Assembly: GCA_951813545.1 (NCBI GenBank)
Contig: OX638352.1
Coordinates: 4,542,835-4,606,834, forward strand
DNA length: 64,000 nucleotides
Direction: 5' to 3'
DNA from: an uncultured Poribacteria bacterium
Lineage (GTDB): Bacteria; Poribacteria; WGA-4E; WGA-3G
Below, piece by piece: positions 52,644 to 60,913 of this stretch. Made by a program: the position numbers and the translations under genes. Numbering within the stretch: the stretch's first letter is position 1; every line of letters begins with the position of its first letter. The notes beneath the pieces were generated by a model, which did not search any database, was not told the DNA's origin, and saw only the letters and a list, made by a program, of their open reading frames with translations.

Positions 52644-53774
52644 TTAGATTTCCCCCCGGAACGCTATCATCGGATCGACAGCGATCGCTTTACGCGCTGC
52701 CAGATAACCGCTACCGCAACAGACAACGAAACTGATACACGCAACGATAATTGATTCAACGAAATTAATCGCAACGAAGATCGGTGCTGCCGCCGCAAAA
52801 ACGTAAGATAGCATAAGCCCAAGCAACACGCCGACAGCGGAGATCAGAACAACCTGTTTTAGTAGGAGTCCCATCACATAGCCGTTTGAGCCTCCGATTG
52901 CCTTCAGGACCCCGATCTCTTGTGTTTTTTCCAGCATCGTCACATAAGTAATCATTCCGATGAGAATACCCGCCGCTAACCACAACATCACTCGCAGGAA
53001 TTGCACCGCCTTCATCGGTTCATCAACGTAGTACGCAATGATGTCCGTAAGCGTCTGTTTTAAGGTGCGTACTTCAATGGTTTCTAATGCGTCTAAATCG
53101 GCGGCGATCTGTACGGGTTGTTCGCTCTTGTTTGTTTTGGCGATCATCATATTCACATGTGGTGTGTTGCCGAGTAGAAGTTTCTGAGCGATACGGACAT
53201 CCATAAAGAGCAGCGGCGTATCCAAGACAAACATGAGGCTTTTCGCTTTTCCGACGACTCGCACTTTTTCGTTCCCAAGGGTAATCTGTTCTCCGATTTC
53301 CAATCCCATTTTCTCGTCAACGACCACCTCGTAAGGGACTGGATCTTCAGGTCTATAGTCTTCAAAATTGCTCCGAGTGAACATTCTGCCCTCAACGGTG
53401 CTCTTGGGTCCGCCGAGTTGTCCCAACTTGTATCCGACAACGATTGCCTTGGTGGATTTTCCGCGGACGGTGGGACGGGCTTGCGCAAAGACCAAAGGGG
53501 AGGCAGAGTCTGGCACTAAGCCTGGTCCTGAATTCAGAAATGCCATGTATTCCTCAACGACCATGGAAAACCCAATGAATGCGCCGCCGGAGCCTTCAGC
53601 GGAGATCCAGACATCCGCATCGGTGGATTCGACGTATTGTCGCGCTTGGATACGCATACCGTTCATGATGCCGCCTAATAGCAGAATCAGCGAGATCAGC
53701 ACGGTGATGCCGAGTGCTGTTAGCACAACTCTCGCTTGGCGGTAGCGCATGTCTTTGAGGAATAGCGTTTTCAT
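52644..53774 (-). CDS. FtsX/MacB-type ABC permease
   Basis: 376 residues with four membrane helices: one near the N-terminus (ARVVLTALGITVLISLILLL) and three in the FtsX domain (FLRVMLWLAAGILIGMITYV, VVLISAVGVLLGLMLSYVF, ESIIVACISFVVCCGSGYL), separated by a ~200-residue periplasmic MacB-PCD-like domain. DevC/LolE/MacB relative. The ATG at 53774 lies within a copy of the 111-bp-type element, which supplies AAGGAAAATTAAAAAC ahead of it. Confidence 0.9.
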   Translation of the reverse strand: MKTLFLKDMRYRQARVVLTALGITVLISLILLLGGIMNGMRIQARQYVESTDADVWISAEGSGGAFIGFSMVVEEYMAFLNSGPGLVPDSASPLVFAQARPTVRGKSTKAIVVGYKLGQLGGPKSTVEGRMFTRSNFEDYRPEDPVPYEVVVDEKMGLEIGEQITLGNEKVRVVGKAKSLMFVLDTPLLFMDVRIAQKLLLGNTPHVNMMIAKTNKSEQPVQIAADLDALETIEVRTLKQTLTDIIAYYVDEPMKAVQFLRVMLWLAAGILIGMITYVTMLEKTQEIGVLKAIGGSNGYVMGLLLKQVVLISAVGVLLGLMLSYVFAAAAPIFVAINFVESIIVACISFVVCCGSGYLAARKAIAVDPMIAFRGEI

Positions 53775-53870
53775 GTTTTTAATTTTCCTTGCCGTTCGGT
53801 GAAGTAAATTAGGTATTGTAGTACCACTCCGTAGAGCTGCCTTCCACTTCGTTTCAGGCTACAAACCTTG
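53775..53870. repeat. Diverged single copy of the pstA-upstream 111-bp element
   Basis: On the plus strand TTTTTAATTTTCCTTGCCG and, further on, CCTTCCACTTCGTTTCAGGC match the start and end of the 111-bp unit of 34.4-35.6 kb, with a different middle. As at pstA, the element abuts a minus-strand start codon and carries its ribosome binding site. Confidence 0.7.
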
Positions 53871-53905
53871 GAAAACTTAGTCAACGTTGTCGCCTACTAC
53901 AACCT

Positions 53906-54796
53906 TTAGAAGAACCGTTCATGCATTGTCTGTCGTTTGCGCCGATGCAATTGGACGTGTTCCAGGTACGCACCTTCATCTGCTTCAACGCCTGTCTCGC
54001 GCTCTAAGAAGAGTGGGAAATCGGACGCGGGCGGTTTGGCGTTGTGATACGCATTGCTGTAGCTGCGCATGATAATACGCTGTTCTCGGTTAAGCGTTTC
54101 CAACCATTCTGGTGAGGAATGAAACCGATCCGCAGGCGTGAGCCATGACGGGCAGTAGGCGACGAAAATGTTATAGCGGACGACATCGCTCTCGTTCGGT
54201 TCCACACGATGCCAGATACTGGAGTGCATCACCGTCATCGTCCCTTTACGCGGACAGACAACCATTTCACCTGGAATGCTTTTATGAGTATCGTAGCCAT
54301 CCATGTACTGATGCCGATGGCTTCCGGGTAACACAACAAGGTTGCCCATCTTCTCTTTCGGTAGATCGGTCAGCCAATACCCTATCTTGATTTGCAACGG
54401 GAGTTTGGGTGAAAAGACCCCGTAGGGCAGCGCACGTGCGCCGTCCGGATGCCATTGGTTGTACTGGTTGCCGCCGGGTGGACGCAGGAAAAATTGGCTC
54501 TGATGGAGTTTGAGAAGTTCCGCAAAAAGGTCGTAGGCATAACCGACATGCCGCTCGTGATCAATCAGGTTCGTGAACACGGGATCGCGTTCGACGATGT
54601 TCTGCATGCCGAGATACCCACCTGGCGTATATTTCGGATTGGTCGCTGCGACGCGGTCTATCGCGTCAATATAGGTTTGGGTGTCTTCGTCTGAGATCGC
54701 ATCTTCGATGAAAATGATACCGTCTTCGTTAAACGTCTTCCACTGTTCTGCTGTGAATCCGGGCGGTGCAACACGATATTTTTGTTCGGTTCCCAT
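53906..54796 (-). CDS. Phytanoyl-CoA dioxygenase (PhyH) family oxygenase, second copy
   Basis: 296 residues from ATG 54796 (AAAGGAGTT 7 bases ahead). Iron ligands H-x-D in NQWHPDGARALPYG and distal His in HSSIWHRVEPNES with the following Arg. Unlike the 238-residue one at 15.4 kb it has longer termini. Substrate unknown; probably a different small molecule. Confidence 0.9.
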   Translation of the reverse strand: MGTEQKYRVAPPGFTAEQWKTFNEDGIIFIEDAISDEDTQTYIDAIDRVAATNPKYTPGGYLGMQNIVERDPVFTNLIDHERHVGYAYDLFAELLKLHQSQFFLRPPGGNQYNQWHPDGARALPYGVFSPKLPLQIKIGYWLTDLPKEKMGNLVVLPGSHRHQYMDGYDTHKSIPGEMVVCPRKGTMTVMHSSIWHRVEPNESDVVRYNIFVAYCPSWLTPADRFHSSPEWLETLNREQRIIMRSYSNAYHNAKPPASDFPLFLERETGVEADEGAYLEHVQLHRRKRQTMHERFF

Positions 54797-54989
54797 TGGG
54801 TAACTCCTTTCACTTGGTTTTGTAGCAAATCCCGTGCCAGTCTGGACAATGCCACACTGGTTAGGTTCTTTGTAAAATGTCCAGAAGTAACTGCACAAAA
54901 TAGGGCAGATTTTGTATCCAATGGCACGGAATGGGGCAGTGCAGAGTTGGGTTTCACTTTCAGTTCAACCCAACCTACATCAATATTCA

Positions 54990-56177
54990 CTATACCGCAA
55001 CTGCTGTTTCGCAGACATCGCTCTGAAGTAGCCATGCTGAAACCGCTTGAACGATGATTTGATTTGCACGTTCAACAATCGGATTTAATGATGGGATATG
55101 GTCAAACATTTTTTGTGCTTGATCTTTCAGGTTTGTGATTGACGGAAGTTCAAGGATTTTCATCTCTTTGAGAAATGCTTCAACCTCTGCCTGACTGATG
55201 CGCGCACGGTTACGCAATTCTTCTAACTTTGGTGTGTGTGTCCACGCTTTCAAAACCGTTTTGCCAATGTGTTCAGTCGAGAAGCTTGCAGCGAGCTGTT
55301 GTGCTGCGTTTTCGATGGTAGTTAGGGACAATTTACGTTCACCCTCAACCACATGTGCTGGCGGTAATCGAAGGTCCCAGACGATTCTAAAAACCGACAA
55401 AGCTTTCAAGATATAATATGTGATATCAATCTGCCACCAATGAAAGCCTTGCGGTGTCGCACTTGGGAAGTGGTGGTGATTGTTATGCCATCCTTCGCCT
55501 AACGTAATGATAGCCAGAAACAGGTTGTTGCGAGAACTGTCGCCGGTGACATACGGCTGTTTGCCGAACACGTGTGAAAGCGAATTGATTGTAAATGTGC
55601 CGTGAAAAAGGAGCACTGTACTCACGAAGAAACCTACGACGAGTCCCGACCAGCCTGCAATCGCCCAAACGAGAACACCTAATAGGATTGGCGGTACTCT
55701 ATCCCATTTATCAAGCCAAACGAGCTCCGGATATTTCTGGAAATCCTTAATTGTTGTACTGTAATCTACGGTTCGCCCGCGTTTAGAGAAAATCCAAAGC
55801 ACGTGAGAATACCAGAATCCGTGTTGGACTGGGGAATGTATATCTTCTTCTGTGTCGGAGTGTTTATGGTGTTCGCGATGTTTTGCTGCCCACCATAAGG
55901 TGCCTCGTTGCGCTGAACTCTGACCCAGAAACGCCAGAAAAAATTGGAATCCACGGCTGGTTTTATAAGAACGGTGCGAAAAGTAACGGTGAAATCCCGC
56001 CGTAATGCCGAACATACGGATAACGTACAATGCGCCACATATAATCCAGTCGATAGGTTGAACATCTACCCAGAAAATTGCGAGGCATGTGAGGTGAACG
56101 ATTATGAAAGGTAAAACGCGAGGGTGAATAATGTCGCCCTGATCAGCTGGACTTGAAGAACATGGTTCTACTGACAA
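54990..56177 (-). CDS. Membrane fatty acid desaturase (acyl-CoA delta-9 type)
   Basis: 395 residues, start TTG 56177 with AAGGAG. Di-iron histidine boxes GFHRYFSHRSYKT, HREHHKHSDTEED and WHNNHHHFPSATP, with the four hydrophobic helices between. Introduces a cis double bond into saturated acyl chains, so it adjusts membrane fluidity. The ~120-residue C-terminal extension (after VVEGERKLSLTTIENAAQQL) is longer than usual and helical. Confidence 0.95.
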   Translation of the reverse strand: MSVEPCSSSPADQGDIIHPRVLPFIIVHLTCLAIFWVDVQPIDWIICGALYVIRMFGITAGFHRYFSHRSYKTSRGFQFFLAFLGQSSAQRGTLWWAAKHREHHKHSDTEEDIHSPVQHGFWYSHVLWIFSKRGRTVDYSTTIKDFQKYPELVWLDKWDRVPPILLGVLVWAIAGWSGLVVGFFVSTVLLFHGTFTINSLSHVFGKQPYVTGDSSRNNLFLAIITLGEGWHNNHHHFPSATPQGFHWWQIDITYYILKALSVFRIVWDLRLPPAHVVEGERKLSLTTIENAAQQLAASFSTEHIGKTVLKAWTHTPKLEELRNRARISQAEVEAFLKEMKILELPSITNLKDQAQKMFDHIPSLNPIVERANQIIVQAVSAWLLQSDVCETAVAV

Positions 56178-56292
56178 TTATATTCTCCTTGTTATGTATA
56201 GTGGTTAAGTTTTGTGTGTTGAGATTTTCTTACGGGGCATCGACAAATATTCGGACGCGCCATAGGGTTAACGAGATATTAGAATCGTATTA

Positions 56293-56321
56293 AGTATACT
56301 ACATTTTAACTGTGGAGTCAA
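56293..56321 (-). promoter_or_regulatory. Promoter for the desaturase gene
   Basis: Minus strand TTGACT (56321-56316), 17-bp spacer, TATACT (56298-56293). Leader of about 110 bases before the TTG start. Confidence 0.75.
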
Positions 56322-56340
56322 ACGCTTCTATTTTCTTCAT

Positions 56341-57942
56341 TTAGTTTTTAACGTATTCTGGTGGTTCGCAATCCGCAAGTGGATTATCAATATACAACTT
56401 CCACCCAAAATCAATTTGAGACTCATGTCGTTGATTGCTAACAGCATCACTAAGTGTAATCTGGTCTGGTCTCCAGTAACCAGTTGCTGCATATCGAGAT
56501 AGCGTTGCATGTCCTCGAAACGTATGTCCCCAATCGATTATCTGTCCATCAGGTCCAATAGGATTAAGTCTTATGTCAAAAAAGGTGCCTTTGTTACTGA
56601 AAACTCGAATATATGAAAATCCAGCTGAGTCATACTCGTTTGTCTCATGGATTTCCATTTCTACCATTATGTTCTTATCTTCTTCTGGTTTACCAGTAAC
56701 CTCTATGTCAATACGTATGATCCGTCCCGGATAAACATAATCAGGGTAGAGATTGTAGACTTCAAACGTCAAATCTTCGCGTATCTTTGAAATATAACGA
56801 GTGCCGTGCATAACTCGGTTTTGTATAAATTCATATTTCGCGGGTGAGCGCGAGCGAAGTTTATCAGGATTTACGATGTAGTAACTGATGCTCTCTGCCA
56901 TATCCTCATTTGGATTTACACCGTGCGCATAAGCGGAAACAAACTCAACCTGTTTCGTCGTAGACCAACCGTCAACGTCGTCTGGATTTTCATACCAACC
57001 ACCCAGTTTTATCCAATCCTATTTGAGTTGTTCATCAAAGAGATGTTCCCATAAGAAGTGCGCTTTCTCATGAAGAATCAATCGGTGGATATAGTCGGGT
57101 CCTTGCTCCCTAAAAGCAGATTCCATAAATTCAATGTAGCCTGCACTGGGCCATGCGACCGCTGGCGCGGTTAGATAAAGGGGATGTGGGGTTCCATCCA
57201 ACCGTCGGACCATATAATTGAGCTCTGGCGTTTTAATCATGCCCGGTGGGAATTTTTCAAGCATGGACACCAATGCTATCAATTCTTCATTTTTAAATTC
57301 AGAAAAACGTCCTGCGTGTTCATCGGTTGTATATCGCGTTAGTTCGGTATAATCGGGAATGTTTATGCTGACAGCGTAGCGTTCTTGTAGTATTCGCTCA
57401 AGCGCGTATCTATCTGCGCCATTGTCAGTTACAAACCGAACCACGGCATGATGAAGCCGTTTGGAGAAATACCTACCCCGCACGCCTTCAATTTCCGCTA
57501 ACAGTGGTTCCGCATGCACGAATGCTGCTTCAGCGATGGTGACAATTCGCTGTCCGTCTCGGTATTCCACCGAAATATCATCTTGAATATGACGGTTGCT
57601 TAGTCTCCAGACAGAAGATGCCACTCCGGGACTTCCAGCGTAAAGATTGTTCGTTTCTTGCGGTATGGATTCAAAAGTTTGGAGTAATCGGTAGGCATGC
57701 CCCGGATCCCATTCGGGACCCAGATGCACAGAATACTTCCGCATTAACGCTAAAGACGCGCTATGTGATGCTACTTGTATCGGTTCATCCAGCAGCGTCA
57801 CTTGGATAGGCTCAACAACTGTCGCGCTTTCGCTGCCTTCCGGAGTTTCGTCTATCTCCCAATGGTAGGTGAACGCATTACCTGGAGAAGCAATACTACT
57901 AAACAAAAAAACTGAGATTAAGGCAAATCTTAGAGCATTCAT
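56341..57942 (-). pseudogene. Secreted zinc metalloprotease gene interrupted by an in-frame TAG
   Basis: One reading frame of 534 codons from ATG 57942 with a single TAG at codon 308 (57019-57021). N-terminal signal peptide FALISVFLFSSIASPGNAF. The zinc motif HEKAH is at codons 291-295 and the candidate third ligand Glu (NEDMAESISYYIVNP, about 346-350) lies after the TAG, in the same frame, so the active site is split by it. Codons beyond (VNPDKLRSRSPAKYEFIQNR) look like intact protein. The sequence across the stop (FDEQLK, stop, DWIKLGGWYENPDDVDGW) is continuous coding-type. Original residue may have been Gln or Trp. Could be a nonsense pseudogene or a readthrough gene; the ATG at 56901 would give only a C-terminal piece. 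Confidence 0.75.
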
Positions 57943-58035
57943 TATGAAAAATTCTCATTTCTTTATCGGAATGGTAGGAGTCAAATTATTGTTTTTGGTG
58001 GTATTACCAGCACACCGAGACACCTTTATTTTACG

Positions 58036-58674
58036 CTAATATTTGATTGTAGTATCTGCAGCACCAAAACTTCTAGGTACATCAAAAATTATATCAGTGC
58101 TGCCACCTGAGTAGTAATCATAGATACATTGCAAAATATTTCCGATTGATTCTAAAGCATCCGCTACATCATGTATAGTAAAGCCGGGCTCCGCAAGAAG
58201 AGGGCCACCTTCCAAGGCCGTAAAATCTTTATGAGCAATGAATTGATCCCTAACTGGCTTAAACAAATCGGTTTTTGCTTTAGCAATTTCTATTAAATTT
58301 TCTACCTTCTCTTTTAAATCGTCATCCAAATTGAGTTTGGAAAATTGGCAAACCGATACGGATTTGCTAGATTTGTCTGTGAGTCTAATTGTTCTTAGTA
58401 TCAAAACTTCTGTCCAGAGGGATAATAAGTCCGCGAGGACTTCACACTCTTCGCTAGCTAAACTGATGGTATTCTTTTTTGTATAAGAGCATCCATAAAT
58501 GTTTCATATTCTATAAACATCTGAAAGTTCTGAGTATAGAGCACAATAAATGTGTGATAAATCTTTCATCCCTTCAAACAATTTATCGTGTTCTTTACGA
58601 AAATCTTCGCTCGGTTTCATAGAAATTAACATTAAACGTCCAATTCCTGGGACATTTTCCGGATTAAAAAACAT
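58036..58674 (-). pseudogene. HEPN/AbiU2-like gene interrupted by an in-frame TGA
   Basis: 213 codons from ATG 58674, which has AAAGGAGA 8 bases ahead. A TGA at codon 57 (58504-58506) breaks the frame between CALYSELSDVYRI and NIYGCSYTKKNTISLA; no frameshift. The continuing part (CEVLADLLSLWTEVLILRTI, then PVRDQFIAHKD) has the R-x5-H motif of HEPN ribonucleases as in AbiU2-like proteins. A Trp at the stop would be reasonable (TGG to TGA). The segment downstream from TTG 58404 alone has no ribosome binding site. HEPN assignment is by motif and pattern. Confidence 0.65.
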
Positions 58675-58719
58675 CTGCAAAATCTCCTTTCTAATTGCTT
58701 CAAATGTTTTCCAAGAAAC

Positions 58720-59358
58720 TTACAGCCCCAAGTAGGGATTTGCACGAATTATAAAATCATAAATTTCTCTCACTTCCTTTGGATTAGTGAGAAACCACTC
58801 TTTCTTTAGGTGCCTGCTTCGTACAGTCAGGATTCCGTGTATCGCTTTCTCTAATGCAGAGTGTTCATCTGTTCTGAAAAGAAGCCCGATATGAGGAGGG
58901 ACTAGAACACCGCTCGTTTGGGCTTTAACTCTGGCTTCAGGCTCTTTATCAGCTTTGCCAATTTTACATGGCCAAAAAAGGAGATCCTCATCGTCATAAG
59001 GAGACATGCTATCGGATTTCGCTTTCTTTTTCTGTGCATCAAAATAGTAGAGGTAGACCCAATGTTTTCCGGATCCGAAAATCTTTTGATAAGAATATCT
59101 AGGAATTATCCAAATGTCGGTGTCATCGGAAATCCTGTTTGCCTCTCCACTCTAGCTCAAATACCGGAGTGCACTCTCAACTATATCTTTCAAGTCTTTT
59201 TCTGCTGGTAATCCACCATCTTTCTCATGGGTTTTACGCACATGTTCTGCGATTGTAGTTACAGAACTGCCAGACGTATATGTTTTAGTGGAGATAATTT
59301 CCTGAGCAACTGACTGTGTGAGGGGTTTTTCTTTATGTAGATATGATTTATTATTCAT
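58720..59358 (-). pseudogene. T5orf172/MUG113 (GIY-YIG-like) gene interrupted by an in-frame TAG
   Basis: 213 codons from ATG 59358 with one TAG at codon 69 (59152-59154), between VESALRYLS and SGEANRISDDTDIWIIPRYS. The second part carries PCKIGKADKEPEARVKAQTS, HIGLLFRTDEHSALEKAIHG and SRHLKKEWFL, which follow the T5orf172/MUG113 branch of GIY-YIG nucleases found in phage and defence contexts. An earlier Tyr-containing strand (HWVYLYYFDAQ) would be the Y-Y element. No alternative start lies between the TAG and 59007. The N-terminal 68 residues look like a small helical domain. Confidence 0.65.
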
Positions 59359-59393
59359 AACTTACCATTCTAATTCATAACTTACCATTCTAA
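59354..59393. repeat. 20-bp tandem duplication over the T5orf172-like gene start
   Basis: TTCATAACTTACCATTCTAA is present twice in a row (59354-59373 and 59374-59393). On the minus strand each copy ends in ATGAA, so the start codon of the interrupted gene is duplicated out of frame or in an alternative position. Confidence 0.85.
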
Positions 59394-59466
59394 GAATTGG
59401 AGAGGAAAAGGATAAAGGATGTACGCTTCTATTCTCTCCATAGAAAATCCTCTGTTAGATATGAGT

Positions 59467-59685
59467 TCACAACTCATCAATGCCCATCTTTTTGATGCGA
59501 TTGGCTTTAATATCAGCCCGGACTTTACGCGCAAGTTGGGCAAGTTTATCTTGTGATTCAGCAAAAGCCTTATCTCATAACCTTTCATCTTCGAGTTCTT
59601 CAAGAATCACGGCAGCAATAGTGTCCTGTTTTTCTGGTGGCAATTTATAAACCTCAATAAGCACTTTTTCAAGAAGCTGTGTCAT
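59467..59685 (-). pseudogene. Small antitoxin-like gene interrupted by an in-frame TGA
   Basis: 73 codons from ATG 59685 (MTQLLEKVLIEVYKLPPEKQ). TGA at codon 37 (59575-59577) sits in DERL-stop-DKAFAESQDKLAQLA. In the many homologous antitoxin-type proteins I recall, this spot is a Trp in a W-D-x-x-F-A-x-S motif, so TGG to TGA is the simplest change. The rest (RADIKANRIKKMGIDEL) is intact. No toxin gene follows; the small frame after it (MERIEAYILYPFPLQFLEW) is not a known toxin. Confidence 0.65.
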
Positions 59686-59738
59686 AATTGTTCCATCCTT
59701 TGTGAAATCCCGCTGTTCACAAGTATAGACTCGGGTAT

Positions 59739-60833
59739 TTATGAACCGCCCTCGTGAAGTATCCGTGCGAAGGCTTCAAGGCTTTCCGTTTCAACAGCAG
59801 CAGGCAGCAGCTGCTCAAGTCGTTCTACATCGCTTATATTCTCAATCGCAGGCGTTAAGACATTGACAATATCTGCAGAGAACTTCGTTTTGAGTACTAC
59901 CAAGATGTGTCTGATAGCACTCTCTCGCCTCTCTTGTTCAATGCCTTGTTCAATGCCTTGTTCAATGCCTTGTTCAATGCCTTCTGCTCTACTGCGTTCA
60001 ATGATTGACTGTGCCATCGTTTCTACCTCCATTTCATCTATATGCCGGTCTACAATGGTTATCAACTCTTCGTGTTCGTCTGCTGGTCTGTGGTGCAGTA
60101 TCAACAACAGCAGATAGATAAAAACCTGCTGCTTTTGCTCCGCTTCTAATGCATCAAGCGTATTGAGATGCGACATCGCTCGCTCTAATGCGCGCTGCAT
60201 CGCCGCTTTGTCCGCGTTTTCTTTCTGAAGAACGGTAAGTAGCCATCCAAACGGATGGTCTGTTTTCGTGAGTGTTGCTTCATCGGTTTCCTTCACGTTG
60301 AGAAACAGCGTATCAAACGTCGGGACAAATCGGGAGAGCTCCTCCGGGATGTCCATTATCCCCGCGAGCGTTAAAGGTGTGTTCCAACGCTGCTCGCCGG
60401 TGTAGAACATGATCGGAAGAATCAGATGCAAACGCCTCTCACTTCTCGGGACGTTGTCCGACTCCCACACTCGCCGTTGTGCAGCCCAGAGCTCCGTCAT
60501 ATAGGAAAGCACGCGAACTCCCATTGTTACATCCACTGTCGACTGATGTTCTATCAGAATATAGATAAGCAATTCTTCAGTTTTCGAGCCTCTCCGAAAT
60601 GGCACGCTGAACACGATATCGGATTCCTGTTCCCGCAGCGTGTCGGAAATAAAACGCCTATTGAGCGGGACGAGTCGGCTAAAATCAATAGATCCCACGA
60701 GCTCAGCTGCCACGATTTCTAACAAACCTCGGACGTTGTGCGTGTATTGGAAAAACCACCTGGCACTTCTATCAGGGAAGTGTTCGATGGTAAAATCGGG
60801 AAGTTTTTGTATTTCCGTTTTTTGGGTTGGCAT
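59739..60833 (-). CDS. Rpn family recombination-promoting nuclease / YhgA-like
   Basis: 364 residues. N-terminal PD-(D/E)XK-type domain: SDIVFSVPF and LLIYILIEHQSTVDVTM carry the acids and the E-x-Q. Followed by a helical region, then the short Glu/Gln repeats EGIEQGIEQGIEQGIEQE and a C-terminal helical segment. Rpn proteins are DNA endonucleases linked to recombination and, in some cases, phage defence. Intact, unlike the four genes downstream on the same strand. Confidence 0.9.
   Translation of the reverse strand: MPTQKTEIQKLPDFTIEHFPDRSARWFFQYTHNVRGLLEIVAAELVGSIDFSRLVPLNRRFISDTLREQESDIVFSVPFRRGSKTEELLIYILIEHQSTVDVTMGVRVLSYMTELWAAQRRVWESDNVPRSERRLHLILPIMFYTGEQRWNTPLTLAGIMDIPEELSRFVPTFDTLFLNVKETDEATLTKTDHPFGWLLTVLQKENADKAAMQRALERAMSHLNTLDALEAEQKQQVFIYLLLLILHHRPADEHEELITIVDRHIDEMEVETMAQSIIERSRAEGIEQGIEQGIEQGIEQERRESAIRHILVVLKTKFSADIVNVLTPAIENISDVERLEQLLPAAVETESLEAFARILHEGGS
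59934..59981. repeat. Four-copy 12-bp repeat in the Rpn gene
   Basis: TTGTTCAATGCC four times without a mismatch; it encodes (GIEQ) units on the minus strand. Copy-number change by slippage would leave the frame open and could vary the linker length. Confidence 0.9.
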
Positions 60834-60858
60834 AAGGGCTCAATTTAGCAAACGTATT

Positions 60859-60901
60859 CGTGTTGTAGGGCTGAGGTAGAATGGTCCAGCTCTACAACAC
60901 G
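60859..60901. terminator. Stem-loop between the PEP carboxykinase and Rpn genes
   Basis: CGTGTTGTAGGGCT (60859-60872) pairs with AGCTCTACAACACG (60888-60901) over 14 bp with one G-U wobble. There is no U-tract, so it may stabilise the transcript end or act as a Rho-dependent or structural element rather than a classical terminator. Confidence 0.5.
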
Positions 60902-60913
60902 TGTTACGCTCCT

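Noticed and set aside
57019..57021. Pyrrolysine insertion at TAG
   Set aside because: No pyl genes or tRNA seen, TAG is an ordinary stop elsewhere, and the neighbouring genes have TGA interruptions too.
59382..59603. 73-residue minus-strand frame overlapping the antitoxin-like gene
   Set aside because: It is another frame of the antitoxin-like gene; the frame from ATG 59685 has the better family match despite its internal TGA.
56341..59685. Alternative genetic code (TGA = Trp or TAG = amino acid) for the whole organism
   Set aside because: Many intact genes here end in TGA (corA, MscS, Rieske protein) or TAG (ffh, MoxR) at the right length, so both are ordinary stops; any recoding must be local.
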